DNA of 64,000 nucleotides from JANQPC01 sp039208375 (lineage in GTDB: Bacteria > Pseudomonadota > Alphaproteobacteria > Rhodobacterales > Rhodobacteraceae). The notes under the pieces are model-generated. The model saw only the letters and a list, made by a program, of their open reading frames with translations, was not told where the DNA came from and searched no databases. The DNA is taken from NCBI GenBank assembly GCA_039208375.1, contig JBCCRC010000014.1, forward strand, positions 1-64,000. The letters are read 5' to 3'. The translations under genes were made by a program, and so were the position numbers. Shown here in pieces: positions 45,125-54,440 of this stretch. Each line of letters begins with the position of its first letter. Positions within the stretch are counted from its first letter, which is position 1.

Positions 45125-45624
45125 GCCTGACCCTGATCCTCACCCGACATGCCAAATCAAGCTGGGACGACCCAGCGATGGACGATTTCGATCGCCCGCT
45201 CAATGGGCGCGGGCGGCAGTCGGCAACGGCGATCGGCCGCTGGCTCGCGGCGCATGATCTGGTTCCGGGCGAAGTACTGCTCTCGGGCGCGCGGCGTACG
45301 GTGGAAACCTGGGCTGGCATCGCGGCCGAATTGAACGGGCCCGCACAGATGCGCAGTGACCCGGCGCTGTTTCACGCCAATGCGCAGACAATCCTTGCCA
45401 CCCTCAAAACGGCCAATGCGCCCATCGTCCTGCTGATTGGCCATAACCCGGGGATTGGGGAGTTCGCGGCGCGGATCACCACCGCCCGCCCCACCCATGA
45501 AAAGTTTGGCCAATACCCAACCGGCGCCACTACCATTGTGCAGTTCCCCGAAACGACCTGGGCAGATATCGGCTGGGGGGCCGGGCAGGCCCTCGATTTC
45601 GTGGTGCCGCGAGAGCTGACCTGA
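45121..45624 (+). CDS. SixA-type histidine phosphatase
   Basis: A 167-residue phosphatase starting at ATG 45121 in the overlap with the preceding gene. It has the RHG-type motif LTRHAKSSWDDP with the catalytic His, LSGARRTVETW and the second His in LLIGHNPGIGEF. SixA proteins dephosphorylate phosphohistidine in phosphotransferase proteins such as NPr or HPr-like domains. The target here is not shown. Confidence 0.88.
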   Translation: MSLTLILTRHAKSSWDDPAMDDFDRPLNGRGRQSATAIGRWLAAHDLVPGEVLLSGARRTVETWAGIAAELNGPAQMRSDPALFHANAQTILATLKTANAPIVLLIGHNPGIGEFAARITTARPTHEKFGQYPTGATTIVQFPETTWADIGWGAGQALDFVVPRELT

Positions 45625-45628
45625 GGGC

Positions 45629-46414
45629 CTAGTGGCCGAGGATCTGGCTGAGGAACAGTTTCGTACGATCCGATTTGGGGTTGTTGAAAAACTCTTCGGG
45701 CTCGTTCTGCTCCACGATCTGCCCTTCATCCATGAAGATCACGCGGTTGGCCACCTGCCGGGCAAAGCCCATCTCATGGGTCACCACAAGCATCGTCATG
45801 CCCTCTTCGGCAAGCTCGATCATCGTATCGAGCACTTCCTTGATCATCTCGGGGTCAAGTGCCGAAGTCGGCTCATCAAACAGCATGATCCGGGGGCGCA
45901 TGCAGAGCGATCGTGCGATCGCGACACGCTGCTGCTGGCCGCCCGAAAGCTGGCCGGGGTACTTATCGGCCTGTTCTGGAATCTTAACCTTGGTCAAGAA
46001 GTGCATGGCCGTTTCTTCAGCCTCGCGCTTGGGCGTCTTGCGCACCCAGATCGGCGCCAACGTGCAGTTTTCGAGTATCGTCAGATGGGGGAACAGATTG
46101 AAGTGCTGGAACACCATCCCGACCTCTGAGCGGATCGTATCGATGTTCTTGATGTCAGACGACAGCACTGTGCCATCCACCGAAATCGAACCCTGTTGAT
46201 GCTCCTCCAGTGCGTTAATGCAGCGAATGAGCGTTGATTTACCCGAGCCCGAGGGGCCACAGATAACGATCCGCTCGCCGCGATACACTGTCAGGTCAAT
46301 GTCGCGCAGCACGTGGAACGTGCCGTACCACTTGTTCATGTTATTGATCTCGATCGCGACTTCGTCCGAGACCTTGTGGTCTTTATGCGCAAGCGCTTCG
46401 TCGGTCATGGCCAT
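45629..46414 (-). CDS. bztD: General L-amino acid ABC transporter ATP-binding protein
   Basis: A 261-residue ATPase with Walker A GPSGSGKST, signature LSGGQQQR, Walker B IMLFDEPTSALDPEM and an H-loop (VVTHEM). The early sequence (EVAIEINNMNKWYGTFHVLRDIDL) and its place at the end of a four-gene operon match AapP/BztD. It energises uptake of glutamate, glutamine, aspartate and related amino acids. Confidence 0.93.
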   Translation of the reverse strand: MAMTDEALAHKDHKVSDEVAIEINNMNKWYGTFHVLRDIDLTVYRGERIVICGPSGSGKSTLIRCINALEEHQQGSISVDGTVLSSDIKNIDTIRSEVGMVFQHFNLFPHLTILENCTLAPIWVRKTPKREAEETAMHFLTKVKIPEQADKYPGQLSGGQQQRVAIARSLCMRPRIMLFDEPTSALDPEMIKEVLDTMIELAEEGMTMLVVTHEMGFARQVANRVIFMDEGQIVEQNEPEEFFNNPKSDRTKLFLSQILGH

Positions 46415-46426
46415 GGCGTGGGCCTC

Positions 46427-47719
46427 CTAACGTCTGTCGGTCTGAAGTTGACGCTCCAGCCATTGTGAATATTGCGAGATGCCGTAGCACACGACGAAGA
46501 ATAGGAACGCGGCAAAGCCAAAGAGCTCCCAATACACCCCGTTCCAATCGGTCGAGGCGAGGATTGGCCCGCGCACCATGCCGACGAGATCAAACATCGC
46601 GATGATCGAAACGAGCGTGGTGTCTTTGAACAGGCCCACGGCCACGTTTACGATCCCCGGGATCGAGATCTTCAGCGCCTGGGGCAGGATGATCAGCCGC
46701 ATCGCCTGAGCGTAGTCGAGGCCCAGACTGTCAGCCGCCTCGTATTGCCCCCGCGGCAGCGCCGCAAGCCCGCCGCGGATCACCTCGGCTATATAGGCCG
46801 CGGCGAACATCGTGATCATGATGATCACCCGCAGGATCAGATCGAAATTGGATCCGGGCGGCAGGAAGTAGGCCAGAACCACGTTTGCCACGAAAAGAAG
46901 CGTGATCAGTGGCACGCCGCGGATGAACTCGATAAACACCACGCAGATCCATTTGATGATTGGCATCGAGCTTTGGCGGCCCAGTGCCAGCACGATCCCC
47001 AAGGGCAGCGACAGCGAAACGCAAACGGTGCCGAGGATCAGGTTCAGCATGAAGCCCCCGATATCGCGGCTTTCTACGCCTTCGAGTGCCATCACGTTTC
47101 CGGTGGCATCGGCGAGAAATCCGGTGATCCACCAGGTCACAATGGCGGCAAGCACGCCGCCGAAGAAGCCCATGGCGAACGATCGGTCCACCAGTCGGGA
47201 ATAGGCGATATAGCCCACTGCAAAGCCTGCCATCGCAAACACCGGGCCGAGGACCGAGCCGCCCCAAACCAGCCAGTAGGCCAAGAACGGGTATAGGCCC
47301 GTGAAGATCAGGAGTTTACGCGGCACGGATTGGAAAAGAACTGGCGCCAAGGCCACGAAGAGAAGCACGAACGCCACGGTCGGCCGCCAGTATTGATCGG
47401 TCGGATACCGGCCAAAGATCAGCTGGTGCCAGCGCTCGGTGAGAACGGCGAAGCAGCCGCCGCCGGAACCGGCCATGATCTCACGGCATTCGCGGATCGA
47501 GGCCGCGTTCCACACCCCGTTTACCAGCCACGGCACGAGAAGCGCGAGAAACCAGTAAATGGCCACCAGCGAAAGCACTGTCATCACCGCATTGGCGGGG
47601 GTGGATACAAGGTTCTCCCGTACCCACTTAATCACACCGCGTTCGGTGGCCGGCGGATCGGCGGGCGGGATCGGGGTTTCGCGAACGAAGGCAACGTTGT
47701 GCGCGGGCATGTCAGACAT
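46427..47719 (-). CDS. bztC: General L-amino acid ABC transporter permease
   Basis: A 430-residue membrane protein with about eight hydrophobic segments and the EAA loop (SLGLDYAQAMRLIILPQALKI). The long N-terminal part with a periplasmic Cys-containing loop (RECREIMAGSGGGC) is characteristic of the AapM/BztC permease. It starts 1 base after the AapQ-type gene ends. Confidence 0.93.
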   Translation of the reverse strand: MSDMPAHNVAFVRETPIPPADPPATERGVIKWVRENLVSTPANAVMTVLSLVAIYWFLALLVPWLVNGVWNAASIRECREIMAGSGGGCFAVLTERWHQLIFGRYPTDQYWRPTVAFVLLFVALAPVLFQSVPRKLLIFTGLYPFLAYWLVWGGSVLGPVFAMAGFAVGYIAYSRLVDRSFAMGFFGGVLAAIVTWWITGFLADATGNVMALEGVESRDIGGFMLNLILGTVCVSLSLPLGIVLALGRQSSMPIIKWICVVFIEFIRGVPLITLLFVANVVLAYFLPPGSNFDLILRVIIMITMFAAAYIAEVIRGGLAALPRGQYEAADSLGLDYAQAMRLIILPQALKISIPGIVNVAVGLFKDTTLVSIIAMFDLVGMVRGPILASTDWNGVYWELFGFAAFLFFVVCYGISQYSQWLERQLQTDRR

Positions 47720-47720
47720 C

Positions 47721-48935
47721 TCAGCGCTCCTTCAGCTTCACGGAGTTGTTGTAGACGTTCATGATCGCCGAGATCGAAAGCGAAATCGTAAGATAGAACA
47801 GCATCAACAGCAGGATCGCCTCGATGGCCCGGCCCGTCTGGTTGAGCGTGATGCCCCCGAGCGTACCGGTGATATCCATGTAGCCCACGGCGATCGCCAG
47901 CGATGAGTTTTTGGTGAGATTGAGGTACTGCGAAATCAGCGGCGGGATGATTACCCGCAGCGCCTGGGGCAAAATCACGAGGTTCATAATCCGGTTGGGG
48001 CGCAGGCCCAGTGAGGCTGCGGCCTCCGTCTGCCCCTTGGAAATGGCCATGATGCCCGCGCGGACGTTCTCGGCGATGAACGCGCCAGTGTAGATGGCCA
48101 GCGCAAACCACAATGCAATCAGCGAGCCACGGATCTGCACCCCGCCCTGGAAGTTGAAGCCCCGCAATTCGGGGTATTCCAGCGAAATCGGGCGGCCTAG
48201 GAGGAAGAACATCAGGATCGTCGGCGCGAAGAAAATCGCAATCGATGGCCAGAATGTCGGCAAAAGCCGCCCGGTATCGTAAAGCAGCTTCTTGGCATAC
48301 GCGCGGTAAGCGAAGATCGCGAGAACGCTCAGAAGGAACGTGATCACCACGATCATCGAGCCCGCTTCCCAGATCGGCTTCGGCGCATAGACGCCGCGAT
48401 TGGTGAAGGCAAAGGCGTCAAAAAGCATCGAAGATGTCGGTTCATCGCCGCGGAAGGCACGCGGGCCCGGCAAGCTGACCGTCATAATCGAAAAAATGAT
48501 CAGGATCCAAATCAGAACCGGCACGTTGCGGAACGCTTCAACGTAAACGGCCATCAGCTTGGCCACGATCCAATTGTTGGAAAGCCGCAAAACACCGGCC
48601 ACGACGCCCAGAACTGTGGCGGTGATACAGCCGAGGAATGCCACGATCAGCGTGTTGAGCACGCCCACAATCGAGGCGCGCAGGTGCGAATCCTGGCTGT
48701 TGTATTCGATGGGGCGCTGGTTGATGTCGTACCCCGCCGATTCCGCTAGGAATCCGTAGGATATGTCTTGCCCCAGATCCTCAAGGTTTTGGGCGGCGTT
48801 CGAAATCAGCCAGCCGATGAAGAGGAATAGCGCGATCAGCGCGATGAACTGGAAGGTATAGGATCGGTACCGCGTGTCGTTGAGCAGCATCGACAGGCGG
48901 AAGGACTCCCTGGGCGGGTCCGTCATGACCGTCAT
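47721..48935 (-). CDS. bztB: General L-amino acid ABC transporter permease
   Basis: A 404-residue permease. Three possible ATGs lie close together (48944, 48935, 48926); 48935 has GGGGA eight bases upstream and is chosen. It has around eight membrane segments and the EAA loop (SLGLRPNRIMNLVILPQALRV), matching AapQ/BztB. It forms the channel with BztC. Confidence 0.92.
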   Translation of the reverse strand: MTVMTDPPRESFRLSMLLNDTRYRSYTFQFIALIALFLFIGWLISNAAQNLEDLGQDISYGFLAESAGYDINQRPIEYNSQDSHLRASIVGVLNTLIVAFLGCITATVLGVVAGVLRLSNNWIVAKLMAVYVEAFRNVPVLIWILIIFSIMTVSLPGPRAFRGDEPTSSMLFDAFAFTNRGVYAPKPIWEAGSMIVVITFLLSVLAIFAYRAYAKKLLYDTGRLLPTFWPSIAIFFAPTILMFFLLGRPISLEYPELRGFNFQGGVQIRGSLIALWFALAIYTGAFIAENVRAGIMAISKGQTEAAASLGLRPNRIMNLVILPQALRVIIPPLISQYLNLTKNSSLAIAVGYMDITGTLGGITLNQTGRAIEAILLLMLFYLTISLSISAIMNVYNNSVKLKER

Positions 48936-49032
48936 CTGATACATCCCCGTTGGTGCCTCTAAACACGAACCGTGCGCCAATTTTGAGGGCGTCTGCGTGT
49001 TCGGGGCCAGTTTTTGTTGATTTTGGATATGC

Positions 49033-49060
49033 GAAGGGCGCGGAGTGACCCGCGCCCTTC
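49033..49060 (-). terminator. Intercistronic hairpin after bztA
   Basis: A perfect 11-bp stem (GAAGGGCGCGG at 49033-49043, CCGCGCCCTTC at 49050-49060) with a 6-base loop. It lies 10 bases past the bztA stop and about 100 bases before the next start. No U-run follows, so it is probably an mRNA-stabilising or partial terminator that favours the binding protein. Confidence 0.7.
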
Positions 49061-49070
49061 TAAGTGGTGT

Positions 49071-50087
49071 TTACCGGAACGGCGGCGAGTAAAGCAGGCC
49101 GCCATCGGTCCACTGCGCGTTCAAGCCGCGCGCAAGGCCGATCGGAGTATTTTCACCGATGTGACGTTCGAAGATCTCACCGTAGTTGCCGGTGACTTCG
49201 AGAACGTTCTTCGCCCAGTCGTTTTCGAGGCCGATCATCTCACCGAGGCCGCCCTCGGTGCCGAGAAGCCGGTTGATTTCCGGATTGTCGGTGCCGTTGG
49301 CCAGTTCGGCCACGTTGGCAGACGTCACGCCAAGCTCTTCGGCAGTGACAAGCGCGTTAAGCGTCCAGCGCACGATATCGCCCCATTCATTGTCGCCATG
49401 GCGCACAAGCGGGCCAAGCGGCTCTTTGGAAACGATTTCAGGCAGAACCACGTGATCGCCGGGGTTCTCGAACGCTGCACGCGTCGCAGCAAGGCCCGAG
49501 GCATCGGTCGTGTACACGTCGCAGGCACCGGCAAGGTACTGTTGCTGCGCTTCTGCGTTGGTTTCGATCGGAACCGGCTCGTAGCTGATGTTGTTCGCGC
49601 GGAAGAAATCCGCAAGGTTCAGCTCGGTCGTTGTGCCGGTTTGGATGCAGACGGTCGCACCGTCGAGATCCTTTGCCGAGGTCACGCCCAGTTCGCGCGG
49701 CACCATGAAGCCCTGGCCATCGTAGTAGTTGATGCCCACAAATTCGAACTTCAGATCGTTGTCGCGCGTAAACGTCCAGGTTGTGTTCCGCGACAGCATG
49801 TCGATCTCACCGGCGGCGAGCGCGGTGAAGCGCGTCTTGCCGGTCAGCGGCACGTAGGTGACGGCATCGGGATCGCCCAGAACGGCCGTGGCCACGGCGC
49901 GGCACAGCTCCACATCGAAGCCCTGCCAATTGTTGTTTGCGTCAGGGGCTGCAAAACCCACGAGGCCGGTGTTGACGCCGCAGTTCAGTTCGCCACGGGC
50001 CTGGACATCTTCCAATGTCGCCGCCGAGGCCGCGCCTGCCGCGATGCCAGAAACGGCCAGCGCGCCAAGAAATACGGATTTTTTCAT
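49071..50087 (-). CDS. bztA: General L-amino acid-binding periplasmic protein
   Basis: A 338-residue binding protein with a signal peptide (KKSVFLGALAVSGIAAGAASA). The mature part has the family-3 SBP features of AapJ/BztA: LEDVQARGELNCGVNTGLVGF, ELCRAVATAVLGDPDAV, TWTFTRDNDLKFEFVGINYYDGQGF. It captures several L-amino acids with acidic or amide side chains. It is the first gene of the bztABCD operon. Confidence 0.94.
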   Translation of the reverse strand: MKKSVFLGALAVSGIAAGAASAATLEDVQARGELNCGVNTGLVGFAAPDANNNWQGFDVELCRAVATAVLGDPDAVTYVPLTGKTRFTALAAGEIDMLSRNTTWTFTRDNDLKFEFVGINYYDGQGFMVPRELGVTSAKDLDGATVCIQTGTTTELNLADFFRANNISYEPVPIETNAEAQQQYLAGACDVYTTDASGLAATRAAFENPGDHVVLPEIVSKEPLGPLVRHGDNEWGDIVRWTLNALVTAEELGVTSANVAELANGTDNPEINRLLGTEGGLGEMIGLENDWAKNVLEVTGNYGEIFERHIGENTPIGLARGLNAQWTDGGLLYSPPFR

Positions 50088-50127
50088 CTTTACCTCATCC
50101 TGAGTGCCCGGAGTTTCGGGCGTTTGT

Positions 50128-50173
50128 CCGGCCTGCGGCCGGCATTATGCCAATGAGGGCTCGCGCCCCTCAT
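50128..50173 (-). promoter_or_regulatory. Paired inverted repeats upstream of bztA
   Basis: Two small perfect dyads lie in the 205-base gap upstream of bztA: CCGGCC-TGC-GGCCGG (50128-50142) and ATGAGGG...CCCTCAT (50153-50173). They could be a leader structure of bztA or the 3' structure of the upstream ATP12 gene, which ends elsewhere on the same strand. Function is open. Confidence 0.35.
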
Positions 50174-50292
50174 CGCCCGAGATACTGTGGTGTCGCCCCT
50201 GTGTCGTCAAGGCTGAGCGCCGAAAAAACGGGCAACCGCAAATTGACATGGCATTGCCATCCAATCGGGCAGTACACCCGGCAGTTGCTCAG

Positions 50293-51000
50293 TTATCGGG
50301 CGCGTTCAAAAAACCTGTGTGCCTGTAGAAACGCATCACGTTTCAAGCGGTTAGCCTCTTCCGCCTTATCGTCTTCACCCCACTGTTCGATCTGCCAGGC
50401 CTCATCCAATCGCGCAGCTTCCCAAAGCGCTTCGAGCGACGCGTACCGCGCGGTTGCTGCGAAGCCCAAAACAAGCGATCCCGGTAGGGTGACCAGATCA
50501 TGGAACGCGGCAAGCTCAAATGGCCCAAAACGCTCAATTTCGCCGGCAAGCTGCGCCAGGGCCGTCCTGTCCTGCGCGACGGGAAGAATGCCGCCCGTCA
50601 CCCGAAGCCGCACCCCATGGGTTGTCGTGAGCCAGTCCAAAAGGGGATCCCATGCGGCCTGCTGGCGCGCCACGAGGGCGTCGGGGGCTTCGGCACGGTA
50701 GCATAGCAGATCAGTCTCACCGTAGCCTGCCAGCATGTCCACGATTTCGGTGCGCTGGGGGCGCACCTTGTCGATTGCCGAGTTCGCCATTCGGGTAACT
50801 GGCATAAGCTCTGGGCGCACAATGTCGTCTTGCGCCTCCCATTCGGCCGCAACATCCCCGGCAAGGGCCTTAGTCGGCAGCTGGAGCGGGGCTTTGGCAG
50901 GGGTGCGCACGGGTTTGTCGTCCAGCAGGATCTCAAAGCCGCCCTCTACCGGGGCAACATGCACCTCGCGCCAGAACCGCTTTGCCGCCCAACCGCTCAC
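50293..51000 (-). CDS. ATP12-family F1-ATPase assembly chaperone
   Basis: A 235-residue protein, start GTG 51000 overlapping the RluA-type gene (GTGA). The sequence FWREVHVAPVEGGFEILLDDKPVRTPAKAPLQLPTKALA and WDPLLDWLTTTHGVRLRVTGGI are typical of the ATP12 family. It is thought to help assemble the F1 ATPase alpha subunit. Confidence 0.9.
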   Translation of the reverse strand: MSGWAAKRFWREVHVAPVEGGFEILLDDKPVRTPAKAPLQLPTKALAGDVAAEWEAQDDIVRPELMPVTRMANSAIDKVRPQRTEIVDMLAGYGETDLLCYRAEAPDALVARQQAAWDPLLDWLTTTHGVRLRVTGGILPVAQDRTALAQLAGEIERFGPFELAAFHDLVTLPGSLVLGFAATARYASLEALWEAARLDEAWQIEQWGEDDKAEEANRLKRDAFLQAHRFFERAR

Positions 51001-52037
51001 GCCGCATCCTCAAACGGGTCGCCCGGCGCATCCTCGGCGCGCCAGTCAAACGCCGTCCAGGTGCGGGCCATGTGATCGGGCAACGGCGCGGTGAAAGCCA
51101 GCCGTGCGCCCGTCACCGGATGCGCCAAGGTAAGCGAACGGGCATGCAGGTGAAGCTTGCGGCTGATCTCGCCGCCAAGCTGCGCACCCCAGCCATCCCC
51201 CAAGTTTTCCTGCCCCGAACCGCCATACTTGCCGTCGCCCACAATCGGATGGCCGATCTCGGCCATATGAGCGCGCAGCTGGTGGGTGCGGCCCGTTACC
51301 GGCACAAGCGCCACCCAGGCCGCCCGCCCCGCGAGCGCCGAGATCACGGCGTAGTCGGTTGTTGCGCGCTTCGCGCCAGGCACGGCATCAATCTCGCGCG
51401 GATGCACGCAATGCATCTTCTCGCCCTGCCCCATGGCCCCGTGCCCCGGTGCCTTCACGAGCCCGTAGCGCACGGTGCCCATGGCGGGCTTTGGGGCCCC
51501 GGCAACTGCGGCCCAATAGATCTTGCGCGTCTCCCGCGCCCGAAACGCCTCTGTAAGCGCGCCGGCGACCGCACGGGTGCGTGCGAGGAGAAGAACGCCT
51601 GATGTATCCTTATCGAGCCGGTGGACGAGGCGGGGCTTTTCATCGGCCCCGAAGCGCAGGGCCTCCGCCAACCCGTCCACATGCCGGGACTGTTTGCTGC
51701 CGCCCTGGGTGGGCAGGCCCGGTGGCTTGTTCAGCACGATGATACTATCGTCGCGCCAGATTACCGTGCTGCGGATCATTTCTGCATCCGCATCGCTCAC
51801 AGTAGCCCGCTGCTGCGACGCAGGGGGGGCATCAGGCAGCGGCGGGATTCGCACGGTCTGGCCCGGCGCGAGCCGTGTTGACGCCTTGACCCGCCCGCCA
51901 TCCACTCGGATTTCACCCTTGCGGCACATCTTTTCGATCCGCCCCTGCCCAATCTGTGGGTAGTGGCGGCGAAACCAGCGGTCGAGCCGCTGATCGCCCT
52001 CGTCCGCCCCGACCGTCCGCTGGCTTACACCGCTCAC
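50997..52037 (-). CDS. RluA-family pseudouridine synthase
   Basis: A 346-residue enzyme with an N-terminal S4-like region (GDQRLDRWFRRHYPQIGQGRIEKMCRKG) and the catalytic motif VHRLDKDTSGVLLLA with its Asp. It resembles RluC, which makes pseudouridines in 23S rRNA. Start GTG 52037, overlapping crcB by GTGA. Confidence 0.9.
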   Translation of the reverse strand: MSGVSQRTVGADEGDQRLDRWFRRHYPQIGQGRIEKMCRKGEIRVDGGRVKASTRLAPGQTVRIPPLPDAPPASQQRATVSDADAEMIRSTVIWRDDSIIVLNKPPGLPTQGGSKQSRHVDGLAEALRFGADEKPRLVHRLDKDTSGVLLLARTRAVAGALTEAFRARETRKIYWAAVAGAPKPAMGTVRYGLVKAPGHGAMGQGEKMHCVHPREIDAVPGAKRATTDYAVISALAGRAAWVALVPVTGRTHQLRAHMAEIGHPIVGDGKYGGSGQENLGDGWGAQLGGEISRKLHLHARSLTLAHPVTGARLAFTAPLPDHMARTWTAFDWRAEDAPGDPFEDAA

Positions 52038-52411
52038 GAAAAGAGCCCCCGCCCCACGGCAACGCCTGCAACCAACCCCGCCAGCGCCAAAAGTACCGAG
52101 GCCAGCACATAGGCGGCGGCCTGCCCCGCCAGCCCCCTCTCGTAGAGCGTATAGGCATCAAGCGAGAATGCCGAAAACGTCGTAAACCCGCCCAGTACGC
52201 CCGTCATAACCAGCGGGCTCCACCCGGTGAGCCCGCGCTGCGCAGCGGCCACCACGAAGAGCCCCATCAGGAACGAGCCCAGAATGTTGACGCCCAGCGT
52301 AGCCCAGGGAAAGCCGGGGCCCACCGCGCGCATCACGGCAACACCGGTCAGATAGCGGGCCGAGGCGCCGATCGCGCCGCCAAGCGCCACCTGGAGAAGC
52401 ATTGAAAACAT
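52034..52411 (-). CDS. crcB: Fluoride exporter CrcB/Fluc
   Basis: A 125-residue membrane protein with four hydrophobic segments. The start at ATG 52411 (MFSMLLQVALGGAIGASARYL) is preferred; a longer frame adds residues without counterpart. GGAIGASARY, GFPWATLGVNILGSFLMG and LGGFTTFSAFSLD are family motifs. It exports fluoride as a dual-topology dimer. No fluoride riboswitch is next to it because it is embedded in an operon. Confidence 0.93.
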   Translation of the reverse strand: MFSMLLQVALGGAIGASARYLTGVAVMRAVGPGFPWATLGVNILGSFLMGLFVVAAAQRGLTGWSPLVMTGVLGGFTTFSAFSLDAYTLYERGLAGQAAAYVLASVLLALAGLVAGVAVGRGLFS

Positions 52412-52443
52412 GGGGCGGTTGCTCGCGTGGGGCCGCGGGTTTG

Positions 52444-53757
52444 TCAAGCGGGCCCGCGTTCGGTGCGAAGCTTCACGAAGTAGTCGAGCCGGCGCTTGAG
52501 CTCGCGCTCAAATCCGCGCTCCACGGGCTGGTAATACACCCCGCGCGCCATGCCGTCGGGAAAGTAGTTCTGGCCCGAAAACCCGTCTTCGGCATCGTGA
52601 TCGTAAGCATAGCCTTCGCCATAGCCCTGATCCTTCATGAGCTGCGTGGGCGCATTTAGGATATGCTTCGGCGGCGCTTCAGAGCCGGTGGTTTTCGCGG
52701 CCTGAATCGCGTTCTTGTAGCCCGCATATCCCGCGTTCGATTTCGGGGCGAGCGCGAGGTAAATCACCGATTGCGCCAGCGCCAGCTCGCCTTCGGGTGA
52801 CCCGAGCCTTTCATAGGTTTCCCACCCGTCAAGGCACACGCGCTGCGCCTGCGGATCGGCGAGCCCGATATCTTCCACCGCCATACGGGTGATCCGGCGG
52901 GCGAGGTAGCGCGGGTCTTCCCCGCCGGCGAGCATCCGCGCCAGCCAGTAAAGCGCGGCATCAGGATCCGATCCGCGCACCGATTTGTGGAGCGCCGAGA
53001 TCAGGTTGTAGTGAGCATCGCCCGATTTATCGTATTGCGCCGCCCGCCGCATCAGCCGCGCGGAAAGCGCAGGCGGATCCAGCCGCTCGGGCACCGACCA
53101 GGCGGTGATCTGTTCAATCAGGTTCAATAGTGCGCGACCGTCGCCATCGGCCATTTCAAGTAGCGCCTCGCGGGCGGGGCCATCCAGTGGCAGGGCCCGG
53201 TCCAGCTCCGCCTCCGCCCGCTGAGCAAGGCGTTCGAGATCGGCCAGAGACAGGCGCTCAAGCACAAAAACCTGCGCGCGGCTCAGAAGCGCGGCGTTCA
53301 GCTCAAAGGAAGGGTTTTCGGTGGTTGCACCGACCAGCACGATGGTGCCATCTTCCATATGTGGCAGGAACCCGTCCTGCTGCGCCTTGTTGAAGCGATG
53401 TATCTCATCCACGAACAATACCGTCCCGCGCCCGTTCCGGCGCCGGATCTTTGCGGCGTCGAACACCTTGCGCAGCTCCGGCACACCGGAGAAGATCGCA
53501 CTGATCTGTACGAATTCCATGTCCGTTTCATCCGCCAGCAGCCGAGCGATCGTGGTTTTACCTACACCTGGCGGCCCCCAGAAGATCAGCGACGATAGGC
53601 TGCCCGAGGCCAGCATCACGCCAAGCGGCGCCTCCGGCCCCAAAACTTGCGCCTGCCCAATCACCTCGCCCAGCGCGCGCGGGCGCAGTCGGTCAGCCAA
53701 GGGCCGCGGCGCATGATCCGGAACATCGGCCGGGGCGGTATCGAACAAATCTGCCAC
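52444..53757 (-). CDS. rarA: Replication-associated recombination protein A (RarA/MgsA)
   Basis: A 437-residue AAA+ ATPase. Walker A GPPGVGKTT, Walker B VLFVDEIHRFNK, sensor ATTENPSFELN, and the C-terminal region with KNAIQAAKTTGSEAPPKHILNAPTQLMKDQGYG. It acts at stalled replication forks. The gene heads the minus-strand run rarA-crcB-RluA-ATP12. Confidence 0.95.
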   Translation of the reverse strand: MADLFDTAPADVPDHAPRPLADRLRPRALGEVIGQAQVLGPEAPLGVMLASGSLSSLIFWGPPGVGKTTIARLLADETDMEFVQISAIFSGVPELRKVFDAAKIRRRNGRGTVLFVDEIHRFNKAQQDGFLPHMEDGTIVLVGATTENPSFELNAALLSRAQVFVLERLSLADLERLAQRAEAELDRALPLDGPAREALLEMADGDGRALLNLIEQITAWSVPERLDPPALSARLMRRAAQYDKSGDAHYNLISALHKSVRGSDPDAALYWLARMLAGGEDPRYLARRITRMAVEDIGLADPQAQRVCLDGWETYERLGSPEGELALAQSVIYLALAPKSNAGYAGYKNAIQAAKTTGSEAPPKHILNAPTQLMKDQGYGEGYAYDHDAEDGFSGQNYFPDGMARGVYYQPVERGFERELKRRLDYFVKLRTERGPA

Positions 53758-53799
53758 GGGGCAACCGTATGCCGAGGGCTGCCCCGGGAAAAGCCGCGA

Positions 53800-54387
53800 T
53801 CAGTGCAGGGCGCCGCGCAGATCCATCATGATCGCCTGGTTCGGGGCACCGCCGATATCAAGGCAGGGGCCCACATGCGCGGTTTCATAACCCAGCCGCC
53901 GCATCCAGCGCATCCAAACGCGCGGGCACAGCCCCAAAATACGCACCGCGCCCTCGCTGCGTGCCGTGCGCACCATGCCCTGCATCAGGGCGGCCTGCAC
54001 CTGCCCACGCGCTTCTGCTGGCACGTGGTGTGATACGAAAACCCGGCTTGCCTCCCACACCGACGGGCAGACGGGGGCGGGATCGTAAAGAAGCTCCTGC
54101 GGGATCGTGCCGAGAAGACCCAGCTGTGCATCGCGGATCATGTAGCTGTAGATACCGCAGCGCGCCGTTGTGGGCGTCATCCGGATGCCGGCTAGCACTT
54201 CACCCAACTGGTGCACGGCGATCCAACGGCTTTGCGGCGTGTCGTATTGGTCAAACTCCATGCCGTCCACGGCAGGCAGATCCCAGTTGCGCTGCACGAT
54301 GAAGCTTTCGTGCCGTGCTTTCAGCACATCGGTGAACAGCGCACCGTGGGTGTGCATGTTGTGAAAGGACAGAATTGTGGTTTGCAT
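53800..54387 (-). CDS. Acyl-homoserine-lactone synthase (LuxI family)
   Basis: A 195-residue LuxI-type synthase. The family's invariant residues are all present: Arg25, Phe29, Trp35, Asp46, Asp49, Arg69, Glu113, Ser115 and Arg116 (ARHESF, NWDLP, EFDQYD, AGIRMTP, EASRVF). It makes an acyl-homoserine lactone from SAM and acyl-ACP. It lies 53 bases downstream of the luxR-type gene on the same strand, so the two are probably cotranscribed. The acyl chain cannot be told. Confidence 0.93.
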   Translation of the reverse strand: MQTTILSFHNMHTHGALFTDVLKARHESFIVQRNWDLPAVDGMEFDQYDTPQSRWIAVHQLGEVLAGIRMTPTTARCGIYSYMIRDAQLGLLGTIPQELLYDPAPVCPSVWEASRVFVSHHVPAEARGQVQAALMQGMVRTARSEGAVRILGLCPRVWMRWMRRLGYETAHVGPCLDIGGAPNQAIMMDLRGALH

Positions 54388-54440
54388 TGTACAGCCTCCA
54401 GTTGGGTAGGGTTGAAAAACCTGTTCCCGCCGGGCGGCTG

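Noticed and set aside
52412..52447. Fluoride riboswitch before crcB
   Set aside because: crcB overlaps or nearly touches rarA, leaving no room for a separate leader aptamer.
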